From positions 1-34,028 of the forward strand of contig JAKLHB010000007.1 in the NCBI GenBank assembly GCA_022710345.1: a stretch of 34,028 nucleotides of DNA, given 5' to 3'. The notes under the pieces were generated by a model. The model was not told where the DNA came from and made no database searches. It saw nothing but the letters and a program-made list of their open reading frames with translations. Made by a program: the position numbers and the translations under genes. Below are positions 1 through 7,516 of this stretch, piece after piece. The stretch is from Planctomycetota bacterium (lineage in GTDB: Bacteria > Planctomycetota > Uabimicrobiia > Uabimicrobiales > JABWCH01). How positions within the stretch are numbered: position 1 is the first letter of the stretch; every line of letters starts with the position of its first letter.

Positions 1-161
1 TGACATGCGGCCTGAACTTTTTCCTTGGTTTCTTCTCGGCTCAAGATAAAATAAACTATCTGATCTACGAGCGGCACTCGGTTGCATGGCTGATTGGCAA
101 TTTTATACACATTGGTCAGGTTTTCGAGAATTTTGGTCAATGTTTCGCTTTTGATTGCCAT
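1..161 (-). CDS. Partial CDS, possible HhH-GPD (endonuclease III-like) DNA glycosylase, N-terminal 53 residues
   Basis: The gene runs off the left edge; only the first 53 codons are visible. The ATG at 161-159 is preceded on the minus strand by GAGGA about 8 bases upstream, a good ribosome site. The visible part is helical and contains PLVDQIVYFILSREET followed by a Cys near residue 53. This resembles the helix of endonuclease III-like proteins where a conserved region reads roughly LVxxILSxxT. No helix-hairpin-helix, catalytic Lys/Asp or Fe-S cysteines are in view, so the assignment rests on one short segment and is tentative. The gene lies about 75 bases downstream of rpsP on the same strand, with a hairpin (183-225) between them. 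Confidence 0.4.
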   Translation of the reverse strand, partial: MAIKSETLTKILENLTNVYKIANQPCNRVPLVDQIVYFILSREETKEKVQAAC

Positions 162-182
162 TCAAACGTCCTCTGAATAAGA

Positions 183-225
183 GGGCTAGTTAAAAAGTTT
201 GATCACCAGCCTTTCTAACTAGCCC
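183..225. repeat. Stem-loop between rpsP and the next minus-strand gene (CTAGT-type)
   Basis: Arms 183-197 and 211-225 pair over 15 positions with one mismatch (a193/c215); the loop is 13 bases. The core is GGGCTAGTTA against TAACTAGCCC. There is no T-run after it on either strand, so it is not a classical Rho-independent terminator. It may be a processing or partial-termination hairpin. It belongs to a set of CTAGT-containing hairpins in this window (554-582, 754-776, 4771-4813). Confidence 0.6.
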
Positions 226-237
226 AATCCAAGCTAT

Positions 238-498
238 TTATTTTTTAGGGCGTCCTACGCCAGCTCTTTTGAGAAGGATTGCCATTTTGGGAGTGGGTTG
301 TGCACCTACAGAAAGCCAATATTCAGCTCTTGCCAAATTGATCCTCAACTCATCTTCTGTTTTTTTGGATCTGGGATTATACCATCCTAATTTTTCTAAG
401 CAAACGCCATCTTGGGGCCGATGTGCATCATACACGCCGATGCGATAAAATGGGGTATTCTTACGTCCAATTCGACTCATTCGAATACGTACTGACAT
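238..498 (-). CDS. rpsP: 30S ribosomal protein S16 (bS16)
   Basis: An 86-residue protein, the usual length for bS16, a primary 16S rRNA-binding protein needed for 30S assembly. The sequence starts MSVRIRMSRIGRKNTPFYRI, which carries the family signature (V-I/R-x-R-x-x-R-x-G-x-K-x-x-P-x-Y-R-I), and has the conserved later segment EKLGWYNP. The ATG at 498 is preceded by AAAGGA about 11 bases upstream. The gene stands alone rather than in the common rpsP-rimM-trmD-rplS order, because the next minus-strand gene does not look like rimM. Its upstream spacer carries several hairpins that could lie in its leader. Confidence 0.97.
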   Translation of the reverse strand: MSVRIRMSRIGRKNTPFYRIGVYDAHRPQDGVCLEKLGWYNPRSKKTEDELRINLARAEYWLSVGAQPTPKMAILLKRAGVGRPKK

Positions 499-866
499 AA
501 CAACCTATTCCTTTCAAAGGAAATATGCTTTTTAAAAGTTACTTATTTGACCCAAGTTGCTAGTTGTTCGAACTAGTAACTTAGTTTAAAAAAGAGTAAT
601 AGACTCCACATTCTTAGAAATAAAGTTAAGTACCAATAATGCAGGCTGGTACTTATTCATTGCTGCACCAATGCGGCTGAGCTTGCTATGGGATTAAGAT
701 ATGGCTTCCAATTGGGAGTTCCTCAGAAGGTATCATCCCATATCTCGCCATGTCCCTAGTCAACTAGCAACTAGGGTTCATTATTGAATAATGGGGGAAA
801 TTATAGCGATATTTTGGCAAAACCGCAAGTATTTTTTCATAAAAAAATTTTCTTAGGAGCTTTTGT
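499..866. other. Divergent spacer with four stem-loops and a short palindrome
   Basis: This 368-base gap separates rpsP (minus) from polX (plus) and has no convincing ORF. It holds a hairpin at 554-565/571-582 (12 bp with one G-U, 5-base loop). A second lies at 628-635/647-654 (8 bp, 11-base loop). A longer one has outer arms 687-694/735-742 (TATGGGAT/ATCCCATA) with a small inner hairpin around AATT. A fourth is at 754-760/770-776 (CCCTAGT/ACTAGGG). A 15-base palindrome at 779-793 (CATTATT-G-AATAATG) sits about 75 bases before polX. The density of secondary structure fits leaders for both genes or a small RNA. I could not match it to a known RNA family. Confidence 0.5.
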
Positions 867-2606
867 ATGATTTCCAATGAATTTATTGCTGATTTTTTGG
901 AGCAAATTGCCACTTTACTAGAACTTAAGCAAGAAAATAAGTTTAAAATTCGAGCGTACCGGATGGCTGCGGCTAAGATTCGAGAAATAGGAACTACATT
1001 GGCAAAAATTACCCAAATCCAAGAACTAGAAAATATTCCAGGTATTGGCAAAAGTTTAGCTGAAAAAATATGGGAAATCATCCATACCCAAGATTGCGCA
1101 TTTTATCGTGAACTTGTCCAAGAAATGCCTTTGGGACTCTTAGACTTGCTACGCATTGAGGGACTAGGCCCTAAACGAGTGATGCAATTGCATCAAACCT
1201 TAGGCATTCAAGATGTTGCACAACTGCAACTTGCCTTAAACCAAGGCAAGCTGGCAGATTTACCAGGATTTGGAAAAAAAATCATCGCTAAAATTGAACA
1301 AGGCTTAATTCATGCGCAAGAACGAGCCTCTCGATTTCCATTGTATCAAGTTTTGGAACTTGCCAAAGAAATTGTAGGCCAACTACGCCAAATCCCTGGT
1401 GTTGTCCAAGTAGAAATTGCAGGGTCTGTTCGCCGTTGGAAAGAAACGGCAAAAGATTTGGATATCCTTGCCACAGGCCCTGCTCATTTGAGCGAGCATG
1501 TCATGGATATTTTCGCCCGGCTTCCTCAAGTCTCCGAAGTGATCCTCAAAGGAAGCACCAAAACCACTGTGAAACTACGTTTGGGTATCCAGGTAGATCT
1601 CCGATTTGTTGATCCAGATTGCTTTGGCGCAAGTATGCAGTATTTCACAGGTTCTAAAGAACATAACGTTGCCTTGCGCACATTAGCCAAAGCAAAAAGG
1701 CTTAAAATCAGTGAATATGGACTTTTTCAAATCAATGATCAAGGAAGTGAAATTAAAATAGCCGGTGATCAAGAAACCTCTGTATATCAATGTCTTGGTC
1801 TAGCTTATATTGAGCCAGAACTGCGTGAAAATACAGGAGAAATTTCTTTTTCTCAGCAAAACGTTCTTCCTAAGCTTATTACTTGCACTGATATACGCGG
1901 CGATTTGCAAATGCATACCACTCAATCAGATGGTCAAAATACATTGATCGAGATGATTGAGGCATGCCAAGCCTTGGGCTATGAATTTATGGCAGTCACA
2001 GAACATTCCAAATCTGTATATATTGCTCATGGATTAGATGAGCAAAGGCTCCACCAATGGATTGCAGAAATCCATGCAGCCCAGCTCAGATATCCTAATT
2101 TTACAGTCCTAGCCGGAATTGAAGTGGATATCCTCAAAGATGGATCATTGGATTTAGAGGCATCTGTGCTTGAAGAATGCGATGTTGTGGTAGCCAGCAT
2201 TCATTCACACCTCAGGATGCCTTATGAGGATATGACCCAACGCATTTGTGATGGAATATCCCATCCGCATGTGCATATTTTGGCCCATCCAACAAGCCGC
2301 TTAATCAATGAACGCGAGCCTATTGAATACGACTTTGATAAAGTTCTCACAACAGCCTTAAAACACAAAGTAGCCTTAGAAATCAACAGCCATCCCAATC
2401 GTCTGGATATGAAGGACAGTCTAGTGCGACAAGTTATAGAAAAAAAAGGGCTTGTGAGCATCAATACCGATGCGCATTCTAGCTCACAACTTGGATATAT
2501 GTATTTAGGAGTGCACACAGCCCGACGAGGTTGGTGCACCCCAGCCGCATGCATTAACACGTATTCCATTGAAAAACTGCGGCAGTTTCTGAAAAAGCAG
2601 GCATAA
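867..2606 (+). CDS. polX: DNA polymerase/3'-5' exonuclease PolX (family X polymerase with PHP domain)
   Basis: At 579 residues this matches bacterial PolX, a gap-filling base-excision-repair polymerase. The N-terminal third has helix-hairpin-helix DNA-binding motifs (IPGIGKSLAEKI near 58-69, IEGLGPKRV near 97, LPGFGKKI near 132). The nucleotidyltransferase site shows GS at 186-187, the catalytic pair D197 and D199 in KDLDIL, and the third Asp D244 in VDLRF. The C-terminal PHP domain (about 345-579) has the metal-binding motifs H350 in DLQMHTTQSDG, H380 in TEHS, the GIEVD segment, SIHSH, LAHP and NTDAH, so the 3'-5' exonuclease or phosphoesterase activity is probably intact. The ATG is preceded by TTAGGAGC. 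No operon partner is evident; its 3' end abuts a permease pseudogene on the other strand. Confidence 0.95.
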   Translation: MISNEFIADFLEQIATLLELKQENKFKIRAYRMAAAKIREIGTTLAKITQIQELENIPGIGKSLAEKIWEIIHTQDCAFYRELVQEMPLGLLDLLRIEGLGPKRVMQLHQTLGIQDVAQLQLALNQGKLADLPGFGKKIIAKIEQGLIHAQERASRFPLYQVLELAKEIVGQLRQIPGVVQVEIAGSVRRWKETAKDLDILATGPAHLSEHVMDIFARLPQVSEVILKGSTKTTVKLRLGIQVDLRFVDPDCFGASMQYFTGSKEHNVALRTLAKAKRLKISEYGLFQINDQGSEIKIAGDQETSVYQCLGLAYIEPELRENTGEISFSQQNVLPKLITCTDIRGDLQMHTTQSDGQNTLIEMIEACQALGYEFMAVTEHSKSVYIAHGLDEQRLHQWIAEIHAAQLRYPNFTVLAGIEVDILKDGSLDLEASVLEECDVVVASIHSHLRMPYEDMTQRICDGISHPHVHILAHPTSRLINEREPIEYDFDKVLTTALKHKVALEINSHPNRLDMKDSLVRQVIEKKGLVSINTDAHSSSQLGYMYLGVHTARRGWCTPAACINTYSIEKLRQFLKKQA

Positions 2607-2611
2607 GACCT

Positions 2612-2935
2612 CAATGGCCGTTCCCCTGGAATCCCATGGAGGAACATAGCAAGCACAGCCGCTAGATTCTGTTCCAATAAAGCCTCAAAAATCTAAAGTA
2701 GATTGTTGAAAGCATTTATCCATCGAATGAAAAACGAGTTTCGCTCTCCAAGGCATTTTGAGGAAAGAGCATCTCCTGGTAAAATGTTTGGAGTCTTGCC
2801 CGGAACGGTAGCAGAAAGAGAAGCTGGACTACTGTCGTATGCGATTGATTTTTCCTGAGCAGGAAGAATCATGGAGGGAATGCCAAGATACACTAATTGT
2901 GATATAATTAATAACGCTATAATCTCTTGTTGCAT
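2612..2935 (-). pseudogene. Decayed N-terminal fragment of an NCS1-family permease, inverted relative to the intact copy
   Basis: On the minus strand one reading frame runs from 2935 to the polX border, broken only by a TAG at 2695-2693. After the stop it reads IFEALLEQ then NLAAVLAMFLHGIPG. The intact permease downstream has IWQALVGSFLG then NLAAVIAMFLNGIPG. Before the stop, FFIRWINAFNNLL loosely matches the first NCS1 helix. At nucleotide level 2668-2624 (read on the minus strand) matches 3543-3587 at 42 of 45 positions. Similarity ends at the polX 3' end. No Shine-Dalgarno is seen before 2935. The stop codon and abrupt truncation indicate a remnant. The first 50 residues of this frame are not clearly permease-like. 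Confidence 0.55.
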
Positions 2936-3329
2936 AAAGCGATAGACAAAAATCTAAAAATAACATAATGAGGCAGCGTAGATTTTTCAAAACTGTGCAT
3001 TCTTTATTTTTAGAGTAGATTTTTCAAAACTGTGCATTCTTTATTTTTGGTGGTCATTCATTAGAATCCGCAGTTGAATTCTAAGATCATTTGTATCTCT
3101 TGGATCATAGGAGCAAAATTGTCCAAACGGCAAGCAAAATTTTTTCAATTTTCAATGGAAAATTCATACCACTCAACTCAAGCAAAAACCTAAAATTAGA
3201 TTGCCAAAAGAAGTCAAACTTGCTATCCTGTTTGTCATGTTCCATTGTTCTTTGATTTTCGGTTGCGTTTATTTTGTTTGATCGTGCAACAAGAAAAAAG
3301 TACTGACTTACTTTGTAAAGGTACAATGA
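2936..3329. other. Spacer before the NCS1 permease, contains a 34-bp tandem direct repeat
   Basis: No supported gene lies in these 394 bases. The only notable structure is the direct repeat at 2978-3011 and 3015-3048, annotated separately. The remainder is AT-rich and presumably holds the permease promoter, which I cannot place with confidence. Confidence 0.5.
2978..3048. repeat. Tandem direct repeat, two identical 34-base copies with period 37
   Basis: Copies at 2978-3011 and 3015-3048 are identical, each starting GTAGATTTTTCAAAACTG and ending in CTTTATTTTT, with three bases between them. They lie between the permease pseudogene and the intact permease. This could be a slipped-strand duplication or paired regulator sites; only two copies are present. 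Confidence 0.85.
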
Positions 3330-4760
3330 ATGGATCAATCCACAATTACCCCTCAAGGGTACCATGAAAATCCAGACCTATTGCCTTTGTCTCCAGAGCA
3401 ACGGGAGAAAGGCTATGGGTTGTTGACATTTATTTTGATGATGTTTAGTATGAACACGTGTATTCCTATGTTCTTTTTGGGCCCGATTGGGGCTAACCTA
3501 GGGCTAGATATATGGCAGGCATTGGTTGGGTCGTTTTTGGGAAATCTAGCGGCTGTGATTGCCATGTTCCTCAATGGGATTCCAGGGTTGAAATATGGAA
3601 TTCCTTATCCAGTTCAACTGCGGGCATCTTTTGGATTCAAGGGTTGCCATATTCCTATCTTTCTTCGCGGGCTGTCTGGAGTGATATGGTTTGGCATTGA
3701 GGCTTGGGCTGGTTCGTATGCATTGGTGCTGATCGTATTATTTGCCATGGGAATGCCAGCAAAAGAGGCCACAGATACAGCTTTTTCGTATGTTATTGTT
3801 GCCTTGATTTTTTATATTCTTTCTTTTATATTGGTGATGCGACTCGGGCTTCGTGCCATTGGCAAAATGGCGAATTATGCAGGCCCGCTTATGTTGATTT
3901 ATTTTATCTGGCTGGTTTGGTTCTTGGCTTCTACTCCGGAATTCGCTGAACGTGTTCCCCATTTATTTGTAAAAAGTGTTTCTTATTTTAGTCTTCCATT
4001 TTTGACGTATCTAGCGGTGCAGACTAACTGGTGGGCAACTGTGGCAATGAATATCTCGGATTTATCGCGTGGCATTAATCCACAGAAAAGGCATGCTTTC
4101 TGGGTAGGCCTGCTGATTGGTATTGTGGTTTGCCAGATAATGGGGACTGCTCTGGGATTTATTGCGGTCGGATTGACTGGCGTGATTTTGCCACAGGAGC
4201 TGATTTTGAAGTTTGCACCAGGCACCATCGTGATTGGCATTGGCCTGTTGTTTGCATTTTTGGCTCCTTGGTCAACGGACATGACTGCCAATTCACCAGC
4301 ATTGATCAATGTTTTGATGGCAACATTCAAGCTGCGTTGGAAATCCGCTGTGGTAGTAGCTGCTGGCATTGCTTTCCTGGTTTCTCCATGGTGGGCAGTG
4401 GGAAAGGCAGGTGATTATACCGGCTACATGACTGACTGGGCGGCCAACTATGGCATTTTGCTTGGCCCCATCACTGGCATCATGATCGCCAGCTTCTGGG
4501 TGCTTCATCGCAGAGAGTATGATCTGCAAAAATTATATACCGCTGGCCCAGCGGGTTTCTGGCATACTTATGGATGGAACAAAGCAGCGTATCTTGCACT
4601 GATCCTGACCTGGGTATTTTGTTATTTGCTTGCATGGCCGACTGGCCAACTGTCGTACATAGGATCGTTTCCATTTCCAGGTGGAATTACGTGGTATCCA
4701 GCAGTGCTTGTATCTTTTGGTTTGCACATCATCTTGTCGAAATTAATGTCAGATCAGTAG
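3330..4760 (+). CDS. NCS1-family nucleobase/hydantoin-type permease (cytosine permease-like)
   Basis: A 476-residue, very hydrophobic protein with about twelve predicted membrane helices. It would import a purine, pyrimidine or hydantoin-like compound across the inner membrane with a cation. Family signatures include the early LGPIGANLG and NLAAVIAMFLNGIPG segments, YGIPYPVQLRASFG followed by RGLSGVIWFGIEAW (the helix-3 Trp/Gln-type substrate region, here with Glu), and ATVAMNISDLSRG. Helix 8 to 10 residues in LAPWSTDMTANSPALINVL also fit. The ATG at 3330 follows AAAGG at 3318-3322. The exact substrate cannot be read from the sequence and no catabolic gene is adjacent. A CTAGT hairpin follows the stop. 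Confidence 0.88.
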   Translation: MDQSTITPQGYHENPDLLPLSPEQREKGYGLLTFILMMFSMNTCIPMFFLGPIGANLGLDIWQALVGSFLGNLAAVIAMFLNGIPGLKYGIPYPVQLRASFGFKGCHIPIFLRGLSGVIWFGIEAWAGSYALVLIVLFAMGMPAKEATDTAFSYVIVALIFYILSFILVMRLGLRAIGKMANYAGPLMLIYFIWLVWFLASTPEFAERVPHLFVKSVSYFSLPFLTYLAVQTNWWATVAMNISDLSRGINPQKRHAFWVGLLIGIVVCQIMGTALGFIAVGLTGVILPQELILKFAPGTIVIGIGLLFAFLAPWSTDMTANSPALINVLMATFKLRWKSAVVVAAGIAFLVSPWWAVGKAGDYTGYMTDWAANYGILLGPITGIMIASFWVLHRREYDLQKLYTAGPAGFWHTYGWNKAAYLALILTWVFCYLLAWPTGQLSYIGSFPFPGGITWYPAVLVSFGLHIILSKLMSDQ

Positions 4761-5375
4761 CTTATCAGTAAGCATGATGTCAGCCCTAGTTGACTAGGGC
4801 TTAACATCACGCTGAGGTACATTACATCCATTGAAAATTACGTCCTCAAGGCAAAAGCCATAGAGCTGGGCACCATCTTCAAGGCCATTTTGAGATTCCC
4901 TCGCTTGTCTAAATCGTTTGGCCTGATGCAAGGCACAATCCTAACTGAAAAGATCATTTGCCAATGCCGCGAAGATTTGCTTGCTTGTATTTTATCAATA
5001 AAAATAATTTTTTTGAGATAATAAATTTATTTCATTTTTTTAGTTACTGCCTGCTTTTTCCAACGTCTTCCAAAAGTCAAAAGTTTTTGGGCCTTTTGGC
5101 AAAGTAAAGTTTGTATGATTTTTTCATGATGAATTTCTTATCTTTTTATTTTATATAAATTTGGAATAAGTTAGCGTGCTGAATTAAACAGAGGCTAAGG
5201 GATTTGAGATGGAAATATACGTGCAAATTTTTCTTGCATTTTTCTTAAAGTTTCCTAAACTCTATAAGAAGAGATTTTGGGCTGTTTGTTGATTGCACAA
5301 GCAGCAATGATAGGTGTAATGAAAACTTATGTCAACACAACATATCATCAATTTTCCTTTGTAAAAGGAGTGTTT
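4761..5375. other. Long spacer between the permease and mutA
   Basis: After the hairpin at 4771-4813, one plus-strand frame is free of stops from 4794 to 5018 (75 codons, TAA at 5019-5021). It has an internal ATG but no ribosome site, and I do not recognise its translation; it may be a gene remnant. From about 4990 to 5370 the DNA is strongly AT-rich, probably containing the mutA promoter and leader. I see no well-spaced -35/-10 pair that I would defend. Confidence 0.45.
4771..4813 (+). terminator. Long stem-loop after the NCS1 permease
   Basis: Core arms GCCCTAGT (4783-4790) and ACTAGGGC (4793-4800) are perfect. The stem continues outward as GATGT/ACATC (4776-4780/4804-4808) and further, with one mismatch, to AGC/GCT at 4771-4773/4811-4813. 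It begins 10 bases after the permease stop. No T-run follows, so it may work as a transcript 3'-end stabiliser or a factor-assisted terminator. Confidence 0.6.
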
Positions 5376-7469
5376 ATGGCTGATCAGCCGAAATCTGAGT
5401 TCTTAGCTGAATTCCCTGCACATACTGTGGAACAATGGCGTGCTGCGGTAGAGAAATTGCTCGAAGGTAAACCGTATGATAAGGTCATGCTCACGCCAAC
5501 GTATGAAGGATTGGTATTAAAGCCTCTTTATACTCAAGAAGATGTGGCCAATCTAAGGCATGTTCATGAACTTCCTGGATTTCCTTATTATGCAAGAGGA
5601 ACAGAGGCACTAGGATATCTTCAGCATCCCTGGAAAGTTGCGCAGGAAATTGGTTATTCAACAGTGGAAGAATGTAACGCTGCTTTAGTACATGATTTAA
5701 GTCGTGGGTTGTCAGCGGTGAATATTTTGCTGGATCAAGCAACTCAGCTTGGCCTTGATCCGCATGAAGCAAAAACTGGTGAAGTTGGAAAGACTGGCGT
5801 TTCTTTGACTGGATTGAGCAATCTTTGCACTCTATTGAAAAATGTGAATATTTCTAAATTGCCAGTCATGGTAGATGCTGGACCAGCAGCATTGGCGATT
5901 TTAGGGCTTTTTGTTGCATATTTTGAGTGGCATTTGCACAAACCGCCTAAATTGCATGGTTCAATTGGCTTTGATCCATTGGGTTATTTGGCCCAACATG
6001 GGACATTGCCAATGTCATTGCAAGCCGCGTATGATGATATTGCAGTTATGACCAAATGGGCCAAGACCAATGCACCGCAATTGCGGACTATTTTGGTAAA
6101 GAGCGCTATGTACCATAACGCAGGTGCAAATATAATCACTGAATTGGCTGCGGTTTTGGCAACTTCGCTGGAATATATTTTCCAAATGCAAGCGCGAGGG
6201 TTGGATTTAAGCACGATTCTCCAGCATTTCCAATGGGAGCTTTCCATTGGTTCAAATTTCTTTATGGAAATTGCAAAGCTGAGAGTTGCGAGAATGCTAT
6301 GGCCTAAAGTCATTGAAAAATTAGGCGGCAAGCCAGAAGAAGCCAAGATTCAGATTCATGGACGCGGCTCTAGTTTCAATAAAACAAAATACGATATGTA
6401 TGTCAACATGCTTCGAAGCACCACAGAAGCTTTTAGTGGAATTCTAGGTGGTGTCAATAGCATGCACGTGGCTTGTTTTGATGAAGCCATTCGTTTGCCC
6501 AATGAATTTTCTCGAAGAATTGCTCGAAATCAACAATTGATTTTGCAAGAAGAATGCCATCTCGATCGCCTCATTGATCCAGTTGGTGGAACCTGGTACA
6601 TTGAAACATTAGCAGATCAAATGGCTCAGGAAGTTTGGAAAATTCTAGGCAATATTTCAAATCAAGGCGGCATGTTGGCTGTGCTGCAAAATAGTTGGAT
6701 TCAAAACACGATCCAAGCGACTGCACAGCAACGTAAAGAAAATTTTTGTAACCGCAAAGATGTGATGGTTGGCATCAATATGTATGCCAATGTACTAGAA
6801 ACTGCTCCAGAGATCAAACCCGTAGATTATGCCAAAATTCAAAATCAGCGATGCCAGGAAACGCAGCGGCTGACCATCAACTTTTATATAGCGTCTGGTC
6901 AAGAAATAGCAGACATCTCCAATGCGTTTTATCGAAATGCAACCTTGGGGCAGATCACCGAAGTCTTGCGCAAGCCAAAAGATATTCCCACAGTCAAGGC
7001 ATTGTTGATCCATCGAGCGAGTGAACCTTATGAAATTTTGCGCGATACAATGGCAGCATATCAGCAGAAAACCGGCAAAAAGATGAAAGTTTTCTTAGCA
7101 AATATGGGGTCTGCTGACCAGCATCGAGCCAGAGCTGAATTTTCTCGCAGCTTCTTTGAAATCGGTGGTTTCGAAGTCAAGGATCCAACTGGATTTGCCA
7201 AAGTAGAAGATGCGATTGCATCTGCATTAGAATCGCAGGCTCAAGTTGTAGTAATCTGCTCCACAGATGAAACCTACCCGCAATTGGTACCACAGCTTGT
7301 TTCTGGAATCAAAGCTAAGAATCCCAAAATCATGGTCATTCTCGCCGGGTATCCAAAAGATCAAGTCGAAGCGCATAAAAAATCTGGAATTGATGAATTC
7401 ATTCACATTCGATGCAATGCTCATCAAGTTCTCAGCAATTTGTTGGCTAAGCTAGGCAATTTGGCATAA
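5376..7469 (+). CDS. mutA: Methylmalonyl-CoA mutase small (beta) subunit, MutA type
   Basis: 697 residues when started at the ATG at 5376, which follows AAAAGGAG (5363-5370). Upstream in-frame TTG codons lack a ribosome site. The protein has the mutase TIM-barrel region (for example LKPLYTQEDV, LPGFPYYARG, PVGGTWYIETL) and a C-terminal cobalamin-domain-like fold from about residue 560. The cobalamin-ligand motif DxHxxG is absent: the equivalent region reads NMGSADQHRARAEF near residue 575. This is the normal state of the non-catalytic subunit of the heterodimeric enzyme that interconverts methylmalonyl-CoA and succinyl-CoA in propionate metabolism. The catalytic subunit follows 47 bases downstream. 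No meaB chaperone or epimerase gene is in view. Confidence 0.93.
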   Translation: MADQPKSEFLAEFPAHTVEQWRAAVEKLLEGKPYDKVMLTPTYEGLVLKPLYTQEDVANLRHVHELPGFPYYARGTEALGYLQHPWKVAQEIGYSTVEECNAALVHDLSRGLSAVNILLDQATQLGLDPHEAKTGEVGKTGVSLTGLSNLCTLLKNVNISKLPVMVDAGPAALAILGLFVAYFEWHLHKPPKLHGSIGFDPLGYLAQHGTLPMSLQAAYDDIAVMTKWAKTNAPQLRTILVKSAMYHNAGANIITELAAVLATSLEYIFQMQARGLDLSTILQHFQWELSIGSNFFMEIAKLRVARMLWPKVIEKLGGKPEEAKIQIHGRGSSFNKTKYDMYVNMLRSTTEAFSGILGGVNSMHVACFDEAIRLPNEFSRRIARNQQLILQEECHLDRLIDPVGGTWYIETLADQMAQEVWKILGNISNQGGMLAVLQNSWIQNTIQATAQQRKENFCNRKDVMVGINMYANVLETAPEIKPVDYAKIQNQRCQETQRLTINFYIASGQEIADISNAFYRNATLGQITEVLRKPKDIPTVKALLIHRASEPYEILRDTMAAYQQKTGKKMKVFLANMGSADQHRARAEFSRSFFEIGGFEVKDPTGFAKVEDAIASALESQAQVVVICSTDETYPQLVPQLVSGIKAKNPKIMVILAGYPKDQVEAHKKSGIDEFIHIRCNAHQVLSNLLAKLGNLA

Positions 7470-7481
7470 TCCAAGGAGGCA

Positions 7482-7505
7482 GTGTTGTTTGAAATGCAGC
7501 ACTGA
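7482..7505 (+). promoter_or_regulatory. Strong Shine-Dalgarno followed by a mini-ORF ahead of mutB
   Basis: AAGGAGG at 7473-7479 is the best ribosome site between mutA and mutB, but the mutB ATG is 37 bases further on. Immediately after it, GTG 7482 or TTG 7485 opens a seven- or six-codon frame ending TGA at 7503-7505. Next comes ATG AAA AAT AAA TGA (7506-7520), whose stop overlaps the mutB ATG (7517-7519). Translation may reach mutB by re-initiation. This is inferred from sequence only. Confidence 0.4.
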
Positions 7506-7516
7506 ATGAAAAATAA

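Noticed and set aside
540-780. SRP, tmRNA, RNase P or riboswitch identity for the hairpin-rich spacer
   Set aside because: None of the conserved cores of these RNAs is present on either strand.
2222-2611. Minus-strand open frame antisense to the polX 3' end
   Set aside because: Only the part beyond the polX stop resembles a permease; inside polX it is a shadow of a well-supported coding sequence.
3105-3365. Minus-strand 86-codon frame before the permease
   Set aside because: Overlaps the permease start, has no ribosome site and no recognisable motif.
5234-5268. Promoter for mutA (TTGCAT and TATAAG)
   Set aside because: The spacing of 23 bases is too long for a sigma70-type promoter.
5277-5375. 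Longer mutA start at a TTG
   Set aside because: No ribosome site there and no family similarity in the added residues; ATG 5376 has AAAAGGAG at good spacing.
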